Source of the DNA: CAYULW01 sp964445815 | GTDB taxonomy: Bacteria > Bacteroidota > Bacteroidia > Flavobacteriales_E > Vicingaceae | Reading direction: 5' to 3' | Assembly: GCA_964445815.1 (NCBI GenBank) | Contig: CAYULW010000002.1 | Coordinates: forward strand, 186,001 to 250,000 | DNA: 64,000 nt | In this document: positions 49,861 through 59,755 of the stretch, piece by piece | How the letters are laid out: each line of letters starts with the position of its first letter | Numbering within the stretch: position 1 is the stretch's first letter | Translations under genes and position numbers: made by a program | The notes under the pieces: generated by a model | What the model was told of the DNA's origin: nothing | The model's input: the letters and a program-made list of their open reading frames with translations, nothing else | The model's database searches: none

Positions 49861-52800
49861 ATGCTTGTTCTTTTTATCCTGTTTTTACCCGTATTATTAG
49901 TGGTAAACAGTCATGCCTTTCAAACTTATCTTGCACAAAGGATAACAGCTTATTTGTCTGATAAGTGGAAAACAGAGGTTAGTATAGATAAAGTTCAGAT
50001 AGATTTTCCGAATGCAGTGGTATTTAGGGGATTTGTGGTGAAGGACCAATTAAGCGATACTTTGATATCTGTAAACAAGCTGGGATTTTCTATGGAATAC
50101 ATAGATAGAAGCTTTGCGAAGATACAGTTGGGAAAACTGGAGGTAAATAATGCATATCTGAACCTGTATTCCATTGATTCAACAAGCTATAATCTTGACT
50201 TTTTAACTGCCATTTTAGAAAATGAGAGCGAGGATACTTCTCTATTTCAATTGACAGTACGGAATTACGATCTCCATAATTTGAGATTTCACTTTCATGA
50301 TTTTAATTTTTCTGATAGTTCTGAAAATCAAATTGATTATAATCACATAGAAGTTTCGGATTTAATGCTTAGAGGTTCTGATTTTAAATTAATCAATTCA
50401 GAGGTTGATAGCAGGATAAACCATTTGAGTTTGCATGAGAAGAAAGGCTTTCACTTAGACACCTTAAATGCAGATTTTAAGATGAATGATTGCCTTATGG
50501 ATTTTCAGCATCTTAATATCATTACTCCATATACAAAGCTTAAGGCTCATTATTCAATGGAGTTTAAGCAGTTTTCAGATTTCGGTGATTTCATTTCAAA
50601 AGTGAAGCTTAAGGCAGATTTTGAGAATTCAATACTAGCAATGTCAGATTTAAGCTACTTTGTTGAAGAATTAAAAGGTTTGACAAGTCGCTTAACTCTA
50701 AATGGTCTCGTAGTTGGAACAGTTGATAATATCAGCGGTCGAAAAGTTGAGATAGCCATTGAAGATAAGCTGACATTTGAAGGAAAATTTGACCTCAGGG
50801 GCTTACCCAATATTGAGGAAACCTATATGCATCTTAGGCTAAAGAACTTAACGACAGATGCTGAGGGCTTAAGTTCCCTTCCTTATCCTCCTTTTAAGGA
50901 AAAAAATACTTTGGATGTTCCCGATAACTTCAAAGAACTTGGGCAGATTAATTTTAAGGGAGACTTTACAGGGTTTTACAATGATTTTGTAGCATATGGT
51001 AGTTTGCACACCGCATTAGGAACTGTAAAAACTGATTTGCTAATGAGTGAAGCTGAAAATGGAAAATTCAGCTATACTGGAGAAGTATTTTCAGAAGAGT
51101 TTAGAATTGGAGAGTTTATTGATTTCAAAAATCTTAGTAGAGTAGGTTTGTCAGCCCATATTCAAGGTTCCGGAATAAGCATCAATGAGGTTGAGGCAAA
51201 AGTTGATGCAAAAATACAAGCACTTACACTTAATGATTATGAATACAATGATATAAATGTCTTTGGTGAAATTAGTGACAGAAGGTTTCATGGTGACTTA
51301 ACATTAAGAGATGAAAACTTAAAGCTTGACTTTTCCGGTTTAATTGACTTAAGCCAAGAAGAACCGATATCAAAATTTGATATTAGCGTCATTGAGAGTA
51401 AGTTATCAAAGTTGAATCTGTTTCATGAAAATGATAGCATGACTGAGTTGAGCTTTAATGCCAGATTAGATTTTAAAGGGATAGATGTAGATAAAGTAAA
51501 AGGGTCGGCTCGTTTTGATTCGATCTCATACAGAGATTCTAAATACAAACATGTGGTGGATCGTGTGAGTGTTAAAGCTTCCGGGAAGCCTACTCAGCGC
51601 TCTATAGAGGTCTTTTCGAGCATAATGGATGCACAACTTGAGGGACAAATATATTTAGAGGATTTGCCCAATGCGATATTAAAATACATTGAATATTATA
51701 CTCCCTTGAAGTCGAGTACTCGTCAATTCAAGGCAAAGCAAGACTTTAAGTTTAGCTTTTTGTTAAAAGATATGACTGTTCTTAACGACGTTTTATGGCC
51801 TGAATTGAAAGTAGATACCAATACAGAGATATATGGGATATTCAACACAGAGAATCATTTAAGTGAATTGATTCTTAGCTCAGGAGAACTTGGTTATGGT
51901 CCCATTTATTTTGATCACCCTGATTTGAAACTGAACTCCTCTTTTGATAGTCTAAGCCTAACGTTTGTTTCTCAAGCTCTTGCGTTTAATAGAGTTCACA
52001 TTGATGAAGTCAGATTCTACTCTAATCTTAAGAATGGAAAAAGTAAAAGTCAGATGACTTGGGGGCAGCAGGGTCAAAGTAAAAATAAAGGGCAGTTTAA
52101 TATAGATGGTTTTTTGTATCGACTGGATAGCATGGAGTTTAGCTTTTTCAATTCTTCGTTTACACTTAAAAATTCTTTATGGAACATTACAGAGCCAAAT
52201 AACATAGTGCTTGATACATTCTCAATTGCTCTTGAGAATCTGGGCTTGAGTAATTCTTCTCAAGCCATCTCTTTAAATGGAAATGTAAATAATCAAGACG
52301 GAGATAGTTTGAATCTTAATCTTCAGAATATTCAGTTGGCCTATTTAACTGCTCTTCTTCCTGAAGGAGTTTTAGACCTTAAAGGAACAGCCAATGGTTT
52401 TGCACATCTGAAAAATGCTTATCACGATCTTACATTGAGTTCTGATTTGCAAATTGACCAATTGGAAATAAACGATACCTATATAGGAGATTCATACATT
52501 AAGAGCACATGGTATCCACAAAAAGAAGCCTTTAAGATCAATGCAAAGTTGGGTGATAAAAATTCGGAAAAGTTCAACCTGAAAGGAAACCTTTATCCTT
52601 TTAAGACTGAAAATTCTTTGGATTTAAAATTGGACTTTAACCACACTCCAATGGAGTTACTCAAGCCTTATTTAACGGACTACCTGAGCAATGTAAGTGG
52701 TAACTTAGACGGTATACTAACAATTCATGGTGAGCCCTATAAGCCTCTGATTAGAGGTAAGTTGAATTTGGAAAAGTCAGGCTTTAAGATCGATTATTTA

Positions 52801-54249
52801 AATACGAGCTATTTTATCGACGATGAAATTATTATAGAGCCTGATTTCATCGGGTTCAATTTAATTGAGATTTACGATGAACAAGGAGCTAAAGCAATTG
52901 GTACGGGGACTATTTTCCATGATAACTATCACGACTTTAATATGGATATCGGTCTTGAGTTTGAAAACTTTCTGAGCTTAAACACCAACTCAACACAGAA
53001 TGACCTATACTATGGAAAGGCTATTGTAAGCGGAACAGCAAACATAGCAGGGTATGCCGATCAAATGATACTTGAAATCGATGTCACTTCTAAAAAGGGG
53101 ACTAGTTTTAATATCCCGATAAGTGATGGTGTAGAAGTTTCAGGTGTCAACTATCTGACCTTTACCAACAGTCACCTTCAAGAGGAGGAAAAGCCGGAAC
53201 TAGATCTTAATGGTATCCAAATGAACTTTGACCTTAAAGTTGACCCTGAGACCAATGTCCAGATCATATTTGATGAGCAAGTCGGTGACGTGATGAAAGC
53301 AACCGGAGAAGGTAACTTGAAGCTCGAAATCAATACTCTTGGTGATTTTAATATTTATGGTCAATACTTTGTACAAAAGGGAGATTACCTCTTCACACTG
53401 CAAAACATTATCAATAAGAAGTTTAAAATAGCCGAAGGTTCTTCCATTTCATGGGATGGAGATCCTTATAATGCCATCATCAATATTAATGCGATTTACA
53501 ACTTAAGGGCAAGTCTTTATGATATTATGCCTGAGGATTCTACCACCAATACAAGACGCAGAGTCCCTGTTGAATTGGAGTTAAAATTGAGTGAGGCACT
53601 GCTTAACCCTGAAATCAATTTTGATATTCGTATACCAACGGCAGGTGAGGAGGTGAAAAGAAGGTTACAAAGTATTTTATATCTCAACTCTAGTGACGTG
53701 AATAAACAGGAGATGAATCAGCAGGTGTTTGGTTTGCTCATGTTAAATCGATTCTTGCCACCAAGTTCCGGAATTGCTAACCAAGATCAGGTAGATCGTG
53801 GGACTCCGGGAATAAATAATGGTTATGAACTGCTTTCCAATCAATTGAGCAATTGGTTGTCAAAAATGAGTAATCAGTTTGATATTGGTGTCAATTACAG
53901 ACCCGGTGATGAGATAACGAATGAAGAGTTGGATCTCTCTTTATCAACACAAGTGTTTAATGAACGTCTTGTTTTAGATGGAAATTTGGGGTATACAAAT
54001 TCAAATAATGTATCTGATGACCAACAGAATACTAATTTTATTGGCGAGTTTTCGGCAGAGTATAAGATCAGTAGAGATGGCCGTTTTAGGCTAAGAGGCT
54101 TTAATCGTTCTACCAATAATAATTTACTTCAGAATGTGAGCCCTTATACACAGGGAATAGGACTTTTCTACAGAGAAGAATTTGATACCTTCCAAGAGCT
54201 GTGGAGATATTATTTCAAGGCTTCCAATAATGAGAAGAAATCAGATTAG
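49861..54249 (+). CDS. tamB: TamB-like (DUF490) envelope protein
   Basis: 1462 residues from the ATG. An N-terminal membrane helix (LVLFILFLPVLLVVNSHAF) is followed by a very long beta-rich body typical of AsmA/TamB proteins and the C-terminal TamB domain (VNYLTFTNSH, GDYLFTLQNIINKKFKI, RRLQSILYL, then outer-membrane-facing strands with EYKISRDGRFRLRGF). Such proteins span the periplasm and move lipids or help outer-membrane protein assembly. The frame stays open upstream to 49825 (TIKIALWI before the ATG), giving the positive residues expected before the membrane helix, so the true start may be a rare codon upstream. Confidence 0.88.
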   Translation: MLVLFILFLPVLLVVNSHAFQTYLAQRITAYLSDKWKTEVSIDKVQIDFPNAVVFRGFVVKDQLSDTLISVNKLGFSMEYIDRSFAKIQLGKLEVNNAYLNLYSIDSTSYNLDFLTAILENESEDTSLFQLTVRNYDLHNLRFHFHDFNFSDSSENQIDYNHIEVSDLMLRGSDFKLINSEVDSRINHLSLHEKKGFHLDTLNADFKMNDCLMDFQHLNIITPYTKLKAHYSMEFKQFSDFGDFISKVKLKADFENSILAMSDLSYFVEELKGLTSRLTLNGLVVGTVDNISGRKVEIAIEDKLTFEGKFDLRGLPNIEETYMHLRLKNLTTDAEGLSSLPYPPFKEKNTLDVPDNFKELGQINFKGDFTGFYNDFVAYGSLHTALGTVKTDLLMSEAENGKFSYTGEVFSEEFRIGEFIDFKNLSRVGLSAHIQGSGISINEVEAKVDAKIQALTLNDYEYNDINVFGEISDRRFHGDLTLRDENLKLDFSGLIDLSQEEPISKFDISVIESKLSKLNLFHENDSMTELSFNARLDFKGIDVDKVKGSARFDSISYRDSKYKHVVDRVSVKASGKPTQRSIEVFSSIMDAQLEGQIYLEDLPNAILKYIEYYTPLKSSTRQFKAKQDFKFSFLLKDMTVLNDVLWPELKVDTNTEIYGIFNTENHLSELILSSGELGYGPIYFDHPDLKLNSSFDSLSLTFVSQALAFNRVHIDEVRFYSNLKNGKSKSQMTWGQQGQSKNKGQFNIDGFLYRLDSMEFSFFNSSFTLKNSLWNITEPNNIVLDTFSIALENLGLSNSSQAISLNGNVNNQDGDSLNLNLQNIQLAYLTALLPEGVLDLKGTANGFAHLKNAYHDLTLSSDLQIDQLEINDTYIGDSYIKSTWYPQKEAFKINAKLGDKNSEKFNLKGNLYPFKTENSLDLKLDFNHTPMELLKPYLTDYLSNVSGNLDGILTIHGEPYKPLIRGKLNLEKSGFKIDYLNTSYFIDDEIIIEPDFIGFNLIEIYDEQGAKAIGTGTIFHDNYHDFNMDIGLEFENFLSLNTNSTQNDLYYGKAIVSGTANIAGYADQMILEIDVTSKKGTSFNIPISDGVEVSGVNYLTFTNSHLQEEEKPELDLNGIQMNFDLKVDPETNVQIIFDEQVGDVMKATGEGNLKLEINTLGDFNIYGQYFVQKGDYLFTLQNIINKKFKIAEGSSISWDGDPYNAIININAIYNLRASLYDIMPEDSTTNTRRRVPVELELKLSEALLNPEINFDIRIPTAGEEVKRRLQSILYLNSSDVNKQEMNQQVFGLLMLNRFLPPSSGIANQDQVDRGTPGINNGYELLSNQLSNWLSKMSNQFDIGVNYRPGDEITNEELDLSLSTQVFNERLVLDGNLGYTNSNNVSDDQQNTNFIGEFSAEYKISRDGRFRLRGFNRSTNNNLLQNVSPYTQGIGLFYREEFDTFQELWRYYFKASNNEKKSD

Positions 54250-54916
54250 CATCATTGTTCCCGTCTTAAATGAACGACAGACAGTTGATGTTTTTCTGAA
54301 TCACGTTAAGAAATTACAGTCAAGCTGCCAAGTCATTTTTGTAGATGGAGGTAGTCGGGACGGAACACCTGAATATCTTATTGAAGAAGGCTGGAGTTGT
54401 ATTCAAACTGAAAAAGGTCGCGCCAAGCAAATGAATGCCGGAGCAAATTCTTCAATCGGAGATTGGCTAATGTTTTTACATTGCGATGTTTCCTGGTCAT
54501 TTGATCTCTTATCGGTGCTTAATGAATTGATTAAGAATGAAATCTTATTGGCCAATTTTAGATTGCGATTTGATTGGAAACACTGGTTTTTAGAAAGTAA
54601 TGCTCACTTCTCAAAATACAAAGCACTTCCTTTCCAATTTGGAGATCAAGGTTTATGGATACAGAGAGCTTTGTTTTTTCAAATTGGTGGCTTTGATGAG
54701 AGCTTCAGTTTGCTGGAAGATAATGATATTATTCAAAGAGCGAGAAAGTATTCGCCTTTGCATAAAATCAATTTAAGTTTAATGACATCGGCACGAAAAT
54801 ATCGTAAGCATGGGCTTTTTAACCTACAGTTTAAATATTATCAGGTTTATTTAATGTATCGGCTGGGGTATTCCCAAAATCAATTGCAAAAATGTTTAGA
54901 TAAGGTAAATGATTGA
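54230..54916 (+). CDS. Family 2 glycosyltransferase (TIGR04283-like)
   Basis: 228 residues from ATG 54230, overlapping the TamB end by 20 nt; an earlier in-frame start lies deep in the TamB gene. GT-A features: ISIIVPVLNERQTV, VDGGSRDGTPEYL, KGRAKQMNAGANSS and LMFLHCDVSW. The G-R-x-x-Q-M-N-x-G-A string is the mark of the TIGR04283 family, often found in lipid or arsenosugar contexts. The substrate is unknown; no arsenic genes are nearby. Confidence 0.82.
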   Translation: MRRNQISIIVPVLNERQTVDVFLNHVKKLQSSCQVIFVDGGSRDGTPEYLIEEGWSCIQTEKGRAKQMNAGANSSIGDWLMFLHCDVSWSFDLLSVLNELIKNEILLANFRLRFDWKHWFLESNAHFSKYKALPFQFGDQGLWIQRALFFQIGGFDESFSLLEDNDIIQRARKYSPLHKINLSLMTSARKYRKHGLFNLQFKYYQVYLMYRLGYSQNQLQKCLDKVND

Positions 54917-54968
54917 TTTGTGAGTCATCTGTATCTAGAGCTTAAAAGCCCTTTAACCTGTTAGTTGA

Positions 54969-55439
54969 TTAATGCTGTTTTTCTATAAATCTGTCCAGAC
55001 GTTTATTAAGCTGTTTTTGGATTTTTTGTCTCATAAAACTAGACCAACCGAACAATAATCCGGGTATACCAAGAGCCTGTCTTGTCCATCTCCAAAGGTT
55101 AAAATCATCGTAATGCTCAACAATTTTTTGATTTTCAAGACAAAGCTCAGATGTGACGTGATTGATCACCTTTCTTTCTTTTGGACCGAATTGGTATTTG
55201 GCAACCCACTTGACTATAGCAGTGTTTTCGCTGACTTCTATAATTTCATAAGTAATTGAAGTGTCATCTCTTTTTTGACTCAAAAGCATTAGCCACATGA
55301 ATTTAACACGTTCATTTTTCAAAGAACCAAAAGCAGGATCTTTAAAACATACCTTTTCTGCATAATGCTTATTCATGGCTTTTGCATTTCCTTGAGCAAA
55401 AGCATTATAAAACTGATTGATTATTTCTTTTGGATCCAT
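54969..55439 (-). CDS. NTF2-like (SnoaL-type) protein
   Basis: 156 residues from the ATG at 55439 (a TTG lies one codon upstream). MDPKEIINQFYNAFAQGNAKAMNKHYAEKVCFKDPAFG and the later VNHVTSELCLENQKIVEHYDDFNLWRW match the small NTF2-like fold common in SnoaL-type proteins. A pocket enzyme or ligand binder; the substrate is unknown. It is divergent from the M28 peptidase. Confidence 0.78.
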   Translation of the reverse strand: MDPKEIINQFYNAFAQGNAKAMNKHYAEKVCFKDPAFGSLKNERVKFMWLMLLSQKRDDTSITYEIIEVSENTAIVKWVAKYQFGPKERKVINHVTSELCLENQKIVEHYDDFNLWRWTRQALGIPGLLFGWSSFMRQKIQKQLNKRLDRFIEKQH

Positions 55440-55547
55440 CAATTGCTTTTCAATAAAGATAATGCTTTGATAGAAATAAGACGAGTGCTTTCACAGATAA
55501 AAAATAAGATGTACATCTTTATCTTTACGCTCGATATTATGACCCCT

Positions 55548-56933
55548 ATGCTTAAATTTAAGATTACTCTTCTTGTATATTTCTTGAGTCAAGGACTCAT
55601 CGCACAGCAATCAGATTCATTGAAGATCAGACAAATTTTTGATATTGCATTGACTGAAGGTCATGCTTATGAAAACTTACGCTCTCTTTGTAAAGATGTA
55701 GGAGCTCGATTAAGTGGTTCACCTGAAGCAGAAAAGGCTGTGAAATGGGCCAAGCAACTATTGGAAAGCTACGACTTTGATAGTGTGTGGTTAATGCCGG
55801 TAAAAGTGCCGCACTGGCAAAGGGGCGACATAGAAGAAGCTGGCTTTGCAAAAAGAAAGATGAGCATTAAAACACTTGGCGGTTCTGTGGCTTCAAATGG
55901 TAAAATCGAAGCTGAGGTGATTGAAGTTAGAAGCTTTGAGGAGTTAGATAGTTTAGGTGAAGAGAATGTAAGTGGTAAGATAGTGTTCTTTAATCGTGCT
56001 TTAGACAGGAGACTGATCAGTACAGGTGAAGCCTACGGTGGATGTGTAGGTTACAGATGGCGAGGAGCTAGTAAAGCTTCACAACATGGAGCTGTAGCTG
56101 TTTTTGTACGCTCTTTAAGTCATCAGAAAGATAAGCACGCACATACAGGGTCTATGTCTTATGAAGAAGGTATAAAGAAAATACCGGCGGTAGCTTTAAG
56201 CATAGAGGATTCAGATTACTTAAGTGAGCAATTAAAGCAAGGGGCGAATGGTTTGGCTTATCTGCACATTAACCCTCAAACTTTGCCTGATAAAATATCC
56301 TATAACGTTATTGGGGAATTAACCGGTTCTGAGCTTCCGGATGAAATCATCACATTTGGTGGACACCTTGACTCTTGGGATGTAGGGGAGGGCGCTCATG
56401 ATGATGGAGCCGGAGTTGTTCATTCCATTGAAGCTTTGCGCTTGATGAAATACAGTGGATATCAACCGAAACGTACATTGCGCTGTGTGCTTTTTATGAA
56501 TGAGGAAAATGGTAATCGTGGAGGCTGGACCTATGCCGATAGTGCCATTGCAAAGGGAGAAAAACACATTGCTGCATTGGAGAGTGATGCCGGTGGCTTT
56601 GTCCCACGTGGTTTTACAATGGACGGCAGTCCGGAACAACTCAAGATCATGCAGTCCTGGGCAAGCTTACTGAAGCCTTATAAGCTTCATATCTTTGACA
56701 AAGGTTGGGGTGGAGTAGATATTGCACCATTGAAAAAACAGAGAGTCCCTTTGATTGGTTTGAGGCCTGATGACCAGCGTTATTTCGATCATCATCATTC
56801 AGATACGGATGTCTTTGAAAATGTACATCGAAGAGAATTAGAGTTGGGCGCAGCTTCATTTGCTTCAATGATTTATCTGATTGATATGCATGGCTTAGGC
56901 AAGCCAATATTGATGGAGGAAAAGGAGGATTAA
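55548..56933 (+). CDS. M28 family zinc peptidase (secreted)
   Basis: 461 residues from ATG 55548 (an ATG at 55539 is also possible; a longer frame back to 55365 would run into the divergent gene and is rejected). Signal peptide MLKFKITLLVYFLSQGLIAQ, then a PA-like insert and the M28 site: FGGHLDSWDVGEGAHDDGAG (first His/Asp), FMNEENGNRGG (Glu), ESDAGG and FDHHHSDTD (second His). M28 enzymes are aminopeptidases or carboxypeptidases. Probably a periplasmic or secreted peptide-degrading enzyme. Confidence 0.88.
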   Translation: MLKFKITLLVYFLSQGLIAQQSDSLKIRQIFDIALTEGHAYENLRSLCKDVGARLSGSPEAEKAVKWAKQLLESYDFDSVWLMPVKVPHWQRGDIEEAGFAKRKMSIKTLGGSVASNGKIEAEVIEVRSFEELDSLGEENVSGKIVFFNRALDRRLISTGEAYGGCVGYRWRGASKASQHGAVAVFVRSLSHQKDKHAHTGSMSYEEGIKKIPAVALSIEDSDYLSEQLKQGANGLAYLHINPQTLPDKISYNVIGELTGSELPDEIITFGGHLDSWDVGEGAHDDGAGVVHSIEALRLMKYSGYQPKRTLRCVLFMNEENGNRGGWTYADSAIAKGEKHIAALESDAGGFVPRGFTMDGSPEQLKIMQSWASLLKPYKLHIFDKGWGGVDIAPLKKQRVPLIGLRPDDQRYFDHHHSDTDVFENVHRRELELGAASFASMIYLIDMHGLGKPILMEEKED

Positions 56934-57027
56934 ATTATCCACCAAACTTATTTTATATAAGGTATATGTTGATCTACTCATTTTCCGTGAGTTTTTTTTG
57001 GAGATTGCTCTTTAGATTTGATGTATA

Positions 57028-57282
57028 ATGAAAACGATTACATCGTCTCCATCAGAATTAAGAGCTTTTTTAGACAACAAATTGTCGATTCAGGATTATA
57101 CCGATCAAATGCTTGAAATCATTTTAGATGAAGTGCAAAAGGGGACAGGAAATGCTGAGGAGCGAATCATTCATCGCTTTGAAGATGAAAACATCCCAGT
57201 TGGTGACAATCATTTTTCACAATTTGATCTGGGTTTAATAACTGCGGGGTCTTGTGCCTATGTTTTGAGGAGTTACAATTAA
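57028..57282 (+). CDS. Small hypothetical protein
   Basis: 84 residues (starting MKTITSSPSELRAFLDNKLSIQ). Helical, with RIIHRFEDENIPVGDNHFSQFDLG and a hydrophobic end (LITAGSCAYVLRSYN). No signal peptide, motif or known family. It is convergent with the small PspC gene, with 10 nt between the stop codons. The coding status is fair on length and composition only. Confidence 0.5.
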   Translation: MKTITSSPSELRAFLDNKLSIQDYTDQMLEIILDEVQKGTGNAEERIIHRFEDENIPVGDNHFSQFDLGLITAGSCAYVLRSYN

Positions 57283-57292
57283 TTTCTCTTCC

Positions 57293-57442
57293 TTATTTAG
57301 AAAGGAGTTTTACAATCCATAGGATGAGGTAGAACCCAATACCGGTTCCGAAAAACAGAACTAAAATCACAAAGGCAATACGAATCAAAGAAACATCCCA
57401 GCCTAATTTTTCGCTTAACCAAGAAGCAACACCAAGAATCAT
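57293..57442 (-). CDS. Stand-alone PspC domain protein
   Basis: 49 residues (starting MILGVASWLSEKLGWDVSLI). It consists of just one PspC domain: G-V-x-x-W-L-x-x-x-L-G-W-D-V-x-L-I-R-I, followed by a membrane helix (AFVILVLFFGTGIGFYLILWIV). PspC domains anchor phage-shock and envelope-stress factors to the inner membrane. The pspA/pspB partners are not nearby. It is too short for routine ORF cut-offs but the match is clear. Confidence 0.8.
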   Translation of the reverse strand: MILGVASWLSEKLGWDVSLIRIAFVILVLFFGTGIGFYLILWIVKLLSK

Positions 57443-57821
57443 GTTTTAATCATTTTAAATTGTATTTCTAAAGCTATAAAATAAATGCTTTTGTATAATA
57501 CTTAAAAGGATGTCCGGAATTCATGAATGATTAATGGCGTAGTTGATCACTTGTGTTGAGAAATAATGTTGACGTTAGACTTCTCCAAAATTAGAAAAAG
57601 ATAGTTCTTGTTATCTGAAGAATTCTGTTGAGTTGTGGCATTTAATGGCTTATTAGTGCTAGTGTGTCGTAGAGTTAACTATAATGTTTGCTTCCTAGGC
57701 ATCCTGAATGCGATGATAGTTATTGGTTAAAATTGGCATATTGTTGTTGAAGTGATATGGAAGAGACCTTTAAGTTATTCGAGAATTTTCTACGATCAAT
57801 AAAATATTCGCAATAGGGTAC
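57443..57821. other. Gene-free stretch
   Basis: About 380 nt with no convincing ORF on either strand, no strong hairpin and no repeat seen. Confidence 0.4.
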
Positions 57822-58232
57822 TTATCTGTCCTTAAGGCGGTAAACAAACTTTAATCCACTCCAATCTTTATCTATAGAGGCGACTTTTACATCTACCAAG
57901 CCCAGATCAATCAAATAGTTTCTGATAATATCTCTTTTCAAATCGGTATATATAGAAGAAGTTCCCTTTGGCCAGCTTATCCATAGAAGGCCATCTTTTT
58001 TTAAAATTTGTTTACATGTTGGAGCAATCTGTTTAAGCTCTTCTATAGTCTTGACAAAAAGGTGAATGAAATCCGCTTCTTTAGTATCCATTGTTGTTTT
58101 TACGGTGACATCTTCCGGCCAGTCAGAAAACAAGTCAAAATATTGCTTTGGCAGTCTATGAGTTAGCATGGTATAACCGGACTTAAGCCCTAATTTTTTT
58201 GCCAGTGGAGTAGTGGAATATGCAGAATTCAT
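57822..58232 (-). CDS. DUF3052 family protein
   Basis: 136 residues. YSTTPLAKKLGLKSGYTMLTHRLP and LKKDGLLWISWPKGTSSIYTDLKRDIIRNYLIDLGLVDVKVASIDKDWSGLKFVYRL are the DUF3052 hallmarks, which resemble a stripped-down Rossmann-like fold. No catalytic residues are known for the family and its role is unknown. It precedes, in the same direction, the PAP2 gene region, though a 44-nt gap leaves co-transcription open. Confidence 0.82.
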   Translation of the reverse strand: MNSAYSTTPLAKKLGLKSGYTMLTHRLPKQYFDLFSDWPEDVTVKTTMDTKEADFIHLFVKTIEELKQIAPTCKQILKKDGLLWISWPKGTSSIYTDLKRDIIRNYLIDLGLVDVKVASIDKDWSGLKFVYRLKDR

Positions 58233-58276
58233 AAGTGCAGTTTATTGAACAAGATAAGACGATTTAATCGTTTTGT

Positions 58277-59119
58277 TTAGAAACGAATCATCAATGACAT
58301 TTCTTTGTTGTCTCCATTAAACTTTGGAAATAATGTCCAATTTGTTTTTTCATGACTCTTATGAATAAAATTACCAATAGCATAACCCAAACTACCACCT
58401 ACAATAACATCTGAGAGCCAATGAGTATCTTCAGTAACTCTAGACAGTCCTGCTGCTGTTGCAAGAGTATACATGGTATATGGTACCCAGATATGATTTT
58501 GGTATTGTTTTGCGATGACGGTTGCCATTCCCCATGCCACAATGGTATGACCAGAAGGAAATGCATCATACCTTGAAAAACCATTATCGTATCTCTCAAA
58601 AGCAGCTAGAGGACCATGCCAGAAATCTTTGCCATCATCAACGCTAGGTCTTTGTCTGCCGGCAAGATGCTTCATGACTTGAATAACTATTCCAACATGA
58701 ACAAAGGTTTGATACCCCATTAGAGCGGTTTGTGTTGCCCGATCATTTTTGCTTAGAAGTCCTGTAGTTAGGAATAAGGTTGAGACAGAAAGACTGGTTT
58801 TATCATCGCCCATGTAAGTGATAATAGGGCTGAATTTGTCTATGAAATTGCTTTTAGACTGAAAAGATTTAAATTCTCTGTAAATCTCTTCGTCATAGAT
58901 AATGGACAATCCGGCAAGTGATATAATTGGTACAACATACTTTAAGTCCCTTTTTTGCATTCGAAAAGGAGAGCTCCAGATTTTTCCATGATCTTGAAAA
59001 AGACTTTTTCCTACCCAGGTCTTATTGCCATTTTTATTCTTGAAAATGGCATAATCCTGACCTTTTGAATGGAGAGATAAAAGGTTAATACTCAAAAAGA
59101 GGAGTAAAATCTTGTTCAT
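58277..59119 (-). CDS. PAP2-family phosphatase, membrane-associated
   Basis: 280 residues with a signal peptide (KILLLFLSINLLSLHSKGQ). The PAP2 signature is complete: K-H-L-A-G-R-Q-R-P, then FPSGHTIVAW and SRVTEDTHWLSDVIVG. PAP2 enzymes dephosphorylate lipid phosphates such as phosphatidic acid or undecaprenyl pyrophosphate. This short secreted type with few membrane spans resembles periplasmic members. Tandem to DUF3052 on the same strand. Confidence 0.87.
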   Translation of the reverse strand: MNKILLLFLSINLLSLHSKGQDYAIFKNKNGNKTWVGKSLFQDHGKIWSSPFRMQKRDLKYVVPIISLAGLSIIYDEEIYREFKSFQSKSNFIDKFSPIITYMGDDKTSLSVSTLFLTTGLLSKNDRATQTALMGYQTFVHVGIVIQVMKHLAGRQRPSVDDGKDFWHGPLAAFERYDNGFSRYDAFPSGHTIVAWGMATVIAKQYQNHIWVPYTMYTLATAAGLSRVTEDTHWLSDVIVGGSLGYAIGNFIHKSHEKTNWTLFPKFNGDNKEMSLMIRF

Positions 59120-59275
59120 TTATTTGAATAGATTGCTGCAAACATTTCTGTCAATTATAAGAACTCGATCTGCCAAAGCAAAATAATTGACTTAAGAAGT
59201 TGATTAGCTAATGACCATAATAACATCAATATTAAACTCGATGAGATCATTAGAATACAACAAACTCAATAGGAT

Positions 59276-59755
59276 TTAATTGACTTGGATAGACTGCTTT
59301 AGTTTTTTGATTTTAACCATGGGACCCGGACATAATGCCTCATGGCAGCTCATACAGTTTTCAACCAATTGGATAAAGATCGGTTTTGCAGCTTCTGCCT
59401 CTTCTATTTTCCTTAGCTGTTCGATAGTGTTAAGATACATCTGGGCAAATGCCTTGTACTCTGCGGAGGCTACTTTTTCAGGTTCTGTGGCATGAGCAGT
59501 TAATATCTCTGAGTGATCCAAGTTTATTCTGATAGGTGTTTTATTTACAATTTGTTTTCTGACATCAGCCATTTCATCGTACATCCTACGCATCAAGAGA
59601 GCGAGCTCACTGTCTCCATTCGGATTTAGGGGAATAACTTCTTTTTCCTTTTCTTCAACATGCTCTGCTTTGTTACCATTGCAAGCGGAATGAAATAAAA
59701 CAATATTGAGAGAAAGAATAAAGAGGATTTGAGAAACTGTCCGAATTTTTAACAT
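59276..59755 (-). CDS. Lipoprotein with a single haem c motif
   Basis: 159 residues. Signal peptide ending HSAC (lipobox), then a helical domain and a single CMSCH haem-attachment site near residue 140, followed by CPGPM and a basic tail. A cysteine-rich end with one C-x-x-C-H suggests a four-helix cytochrome c'-like protein or a small electron carrier anchored to a membrane. The Met in GPM is a possible axial ligand. The partner oxidoreductase is not in the window. Confidence 0.72.
   Translation of the reverse strand: MLKIRTVSQILFILSLNIVLFHSACNGNKAEHVEEKEKEVIPLNPNGDSELALLMRRMYDEMADVRKQIVNKTPIRINLDHSEILTAHATEPEKVASAEYKAFAQMYLNTIEQLRKIEEAEAAKPIFIQLVENCMSCHEALCPGPMVKIKKLKQSIQVN

Noticed and set aside
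55365..55547. Longer N-terminus for the M28 peptidase
   Set aside because: It overlaps the divergent NTF2-like gene and would bury the signal peptide; the ATG at 55548 gives a proper one.
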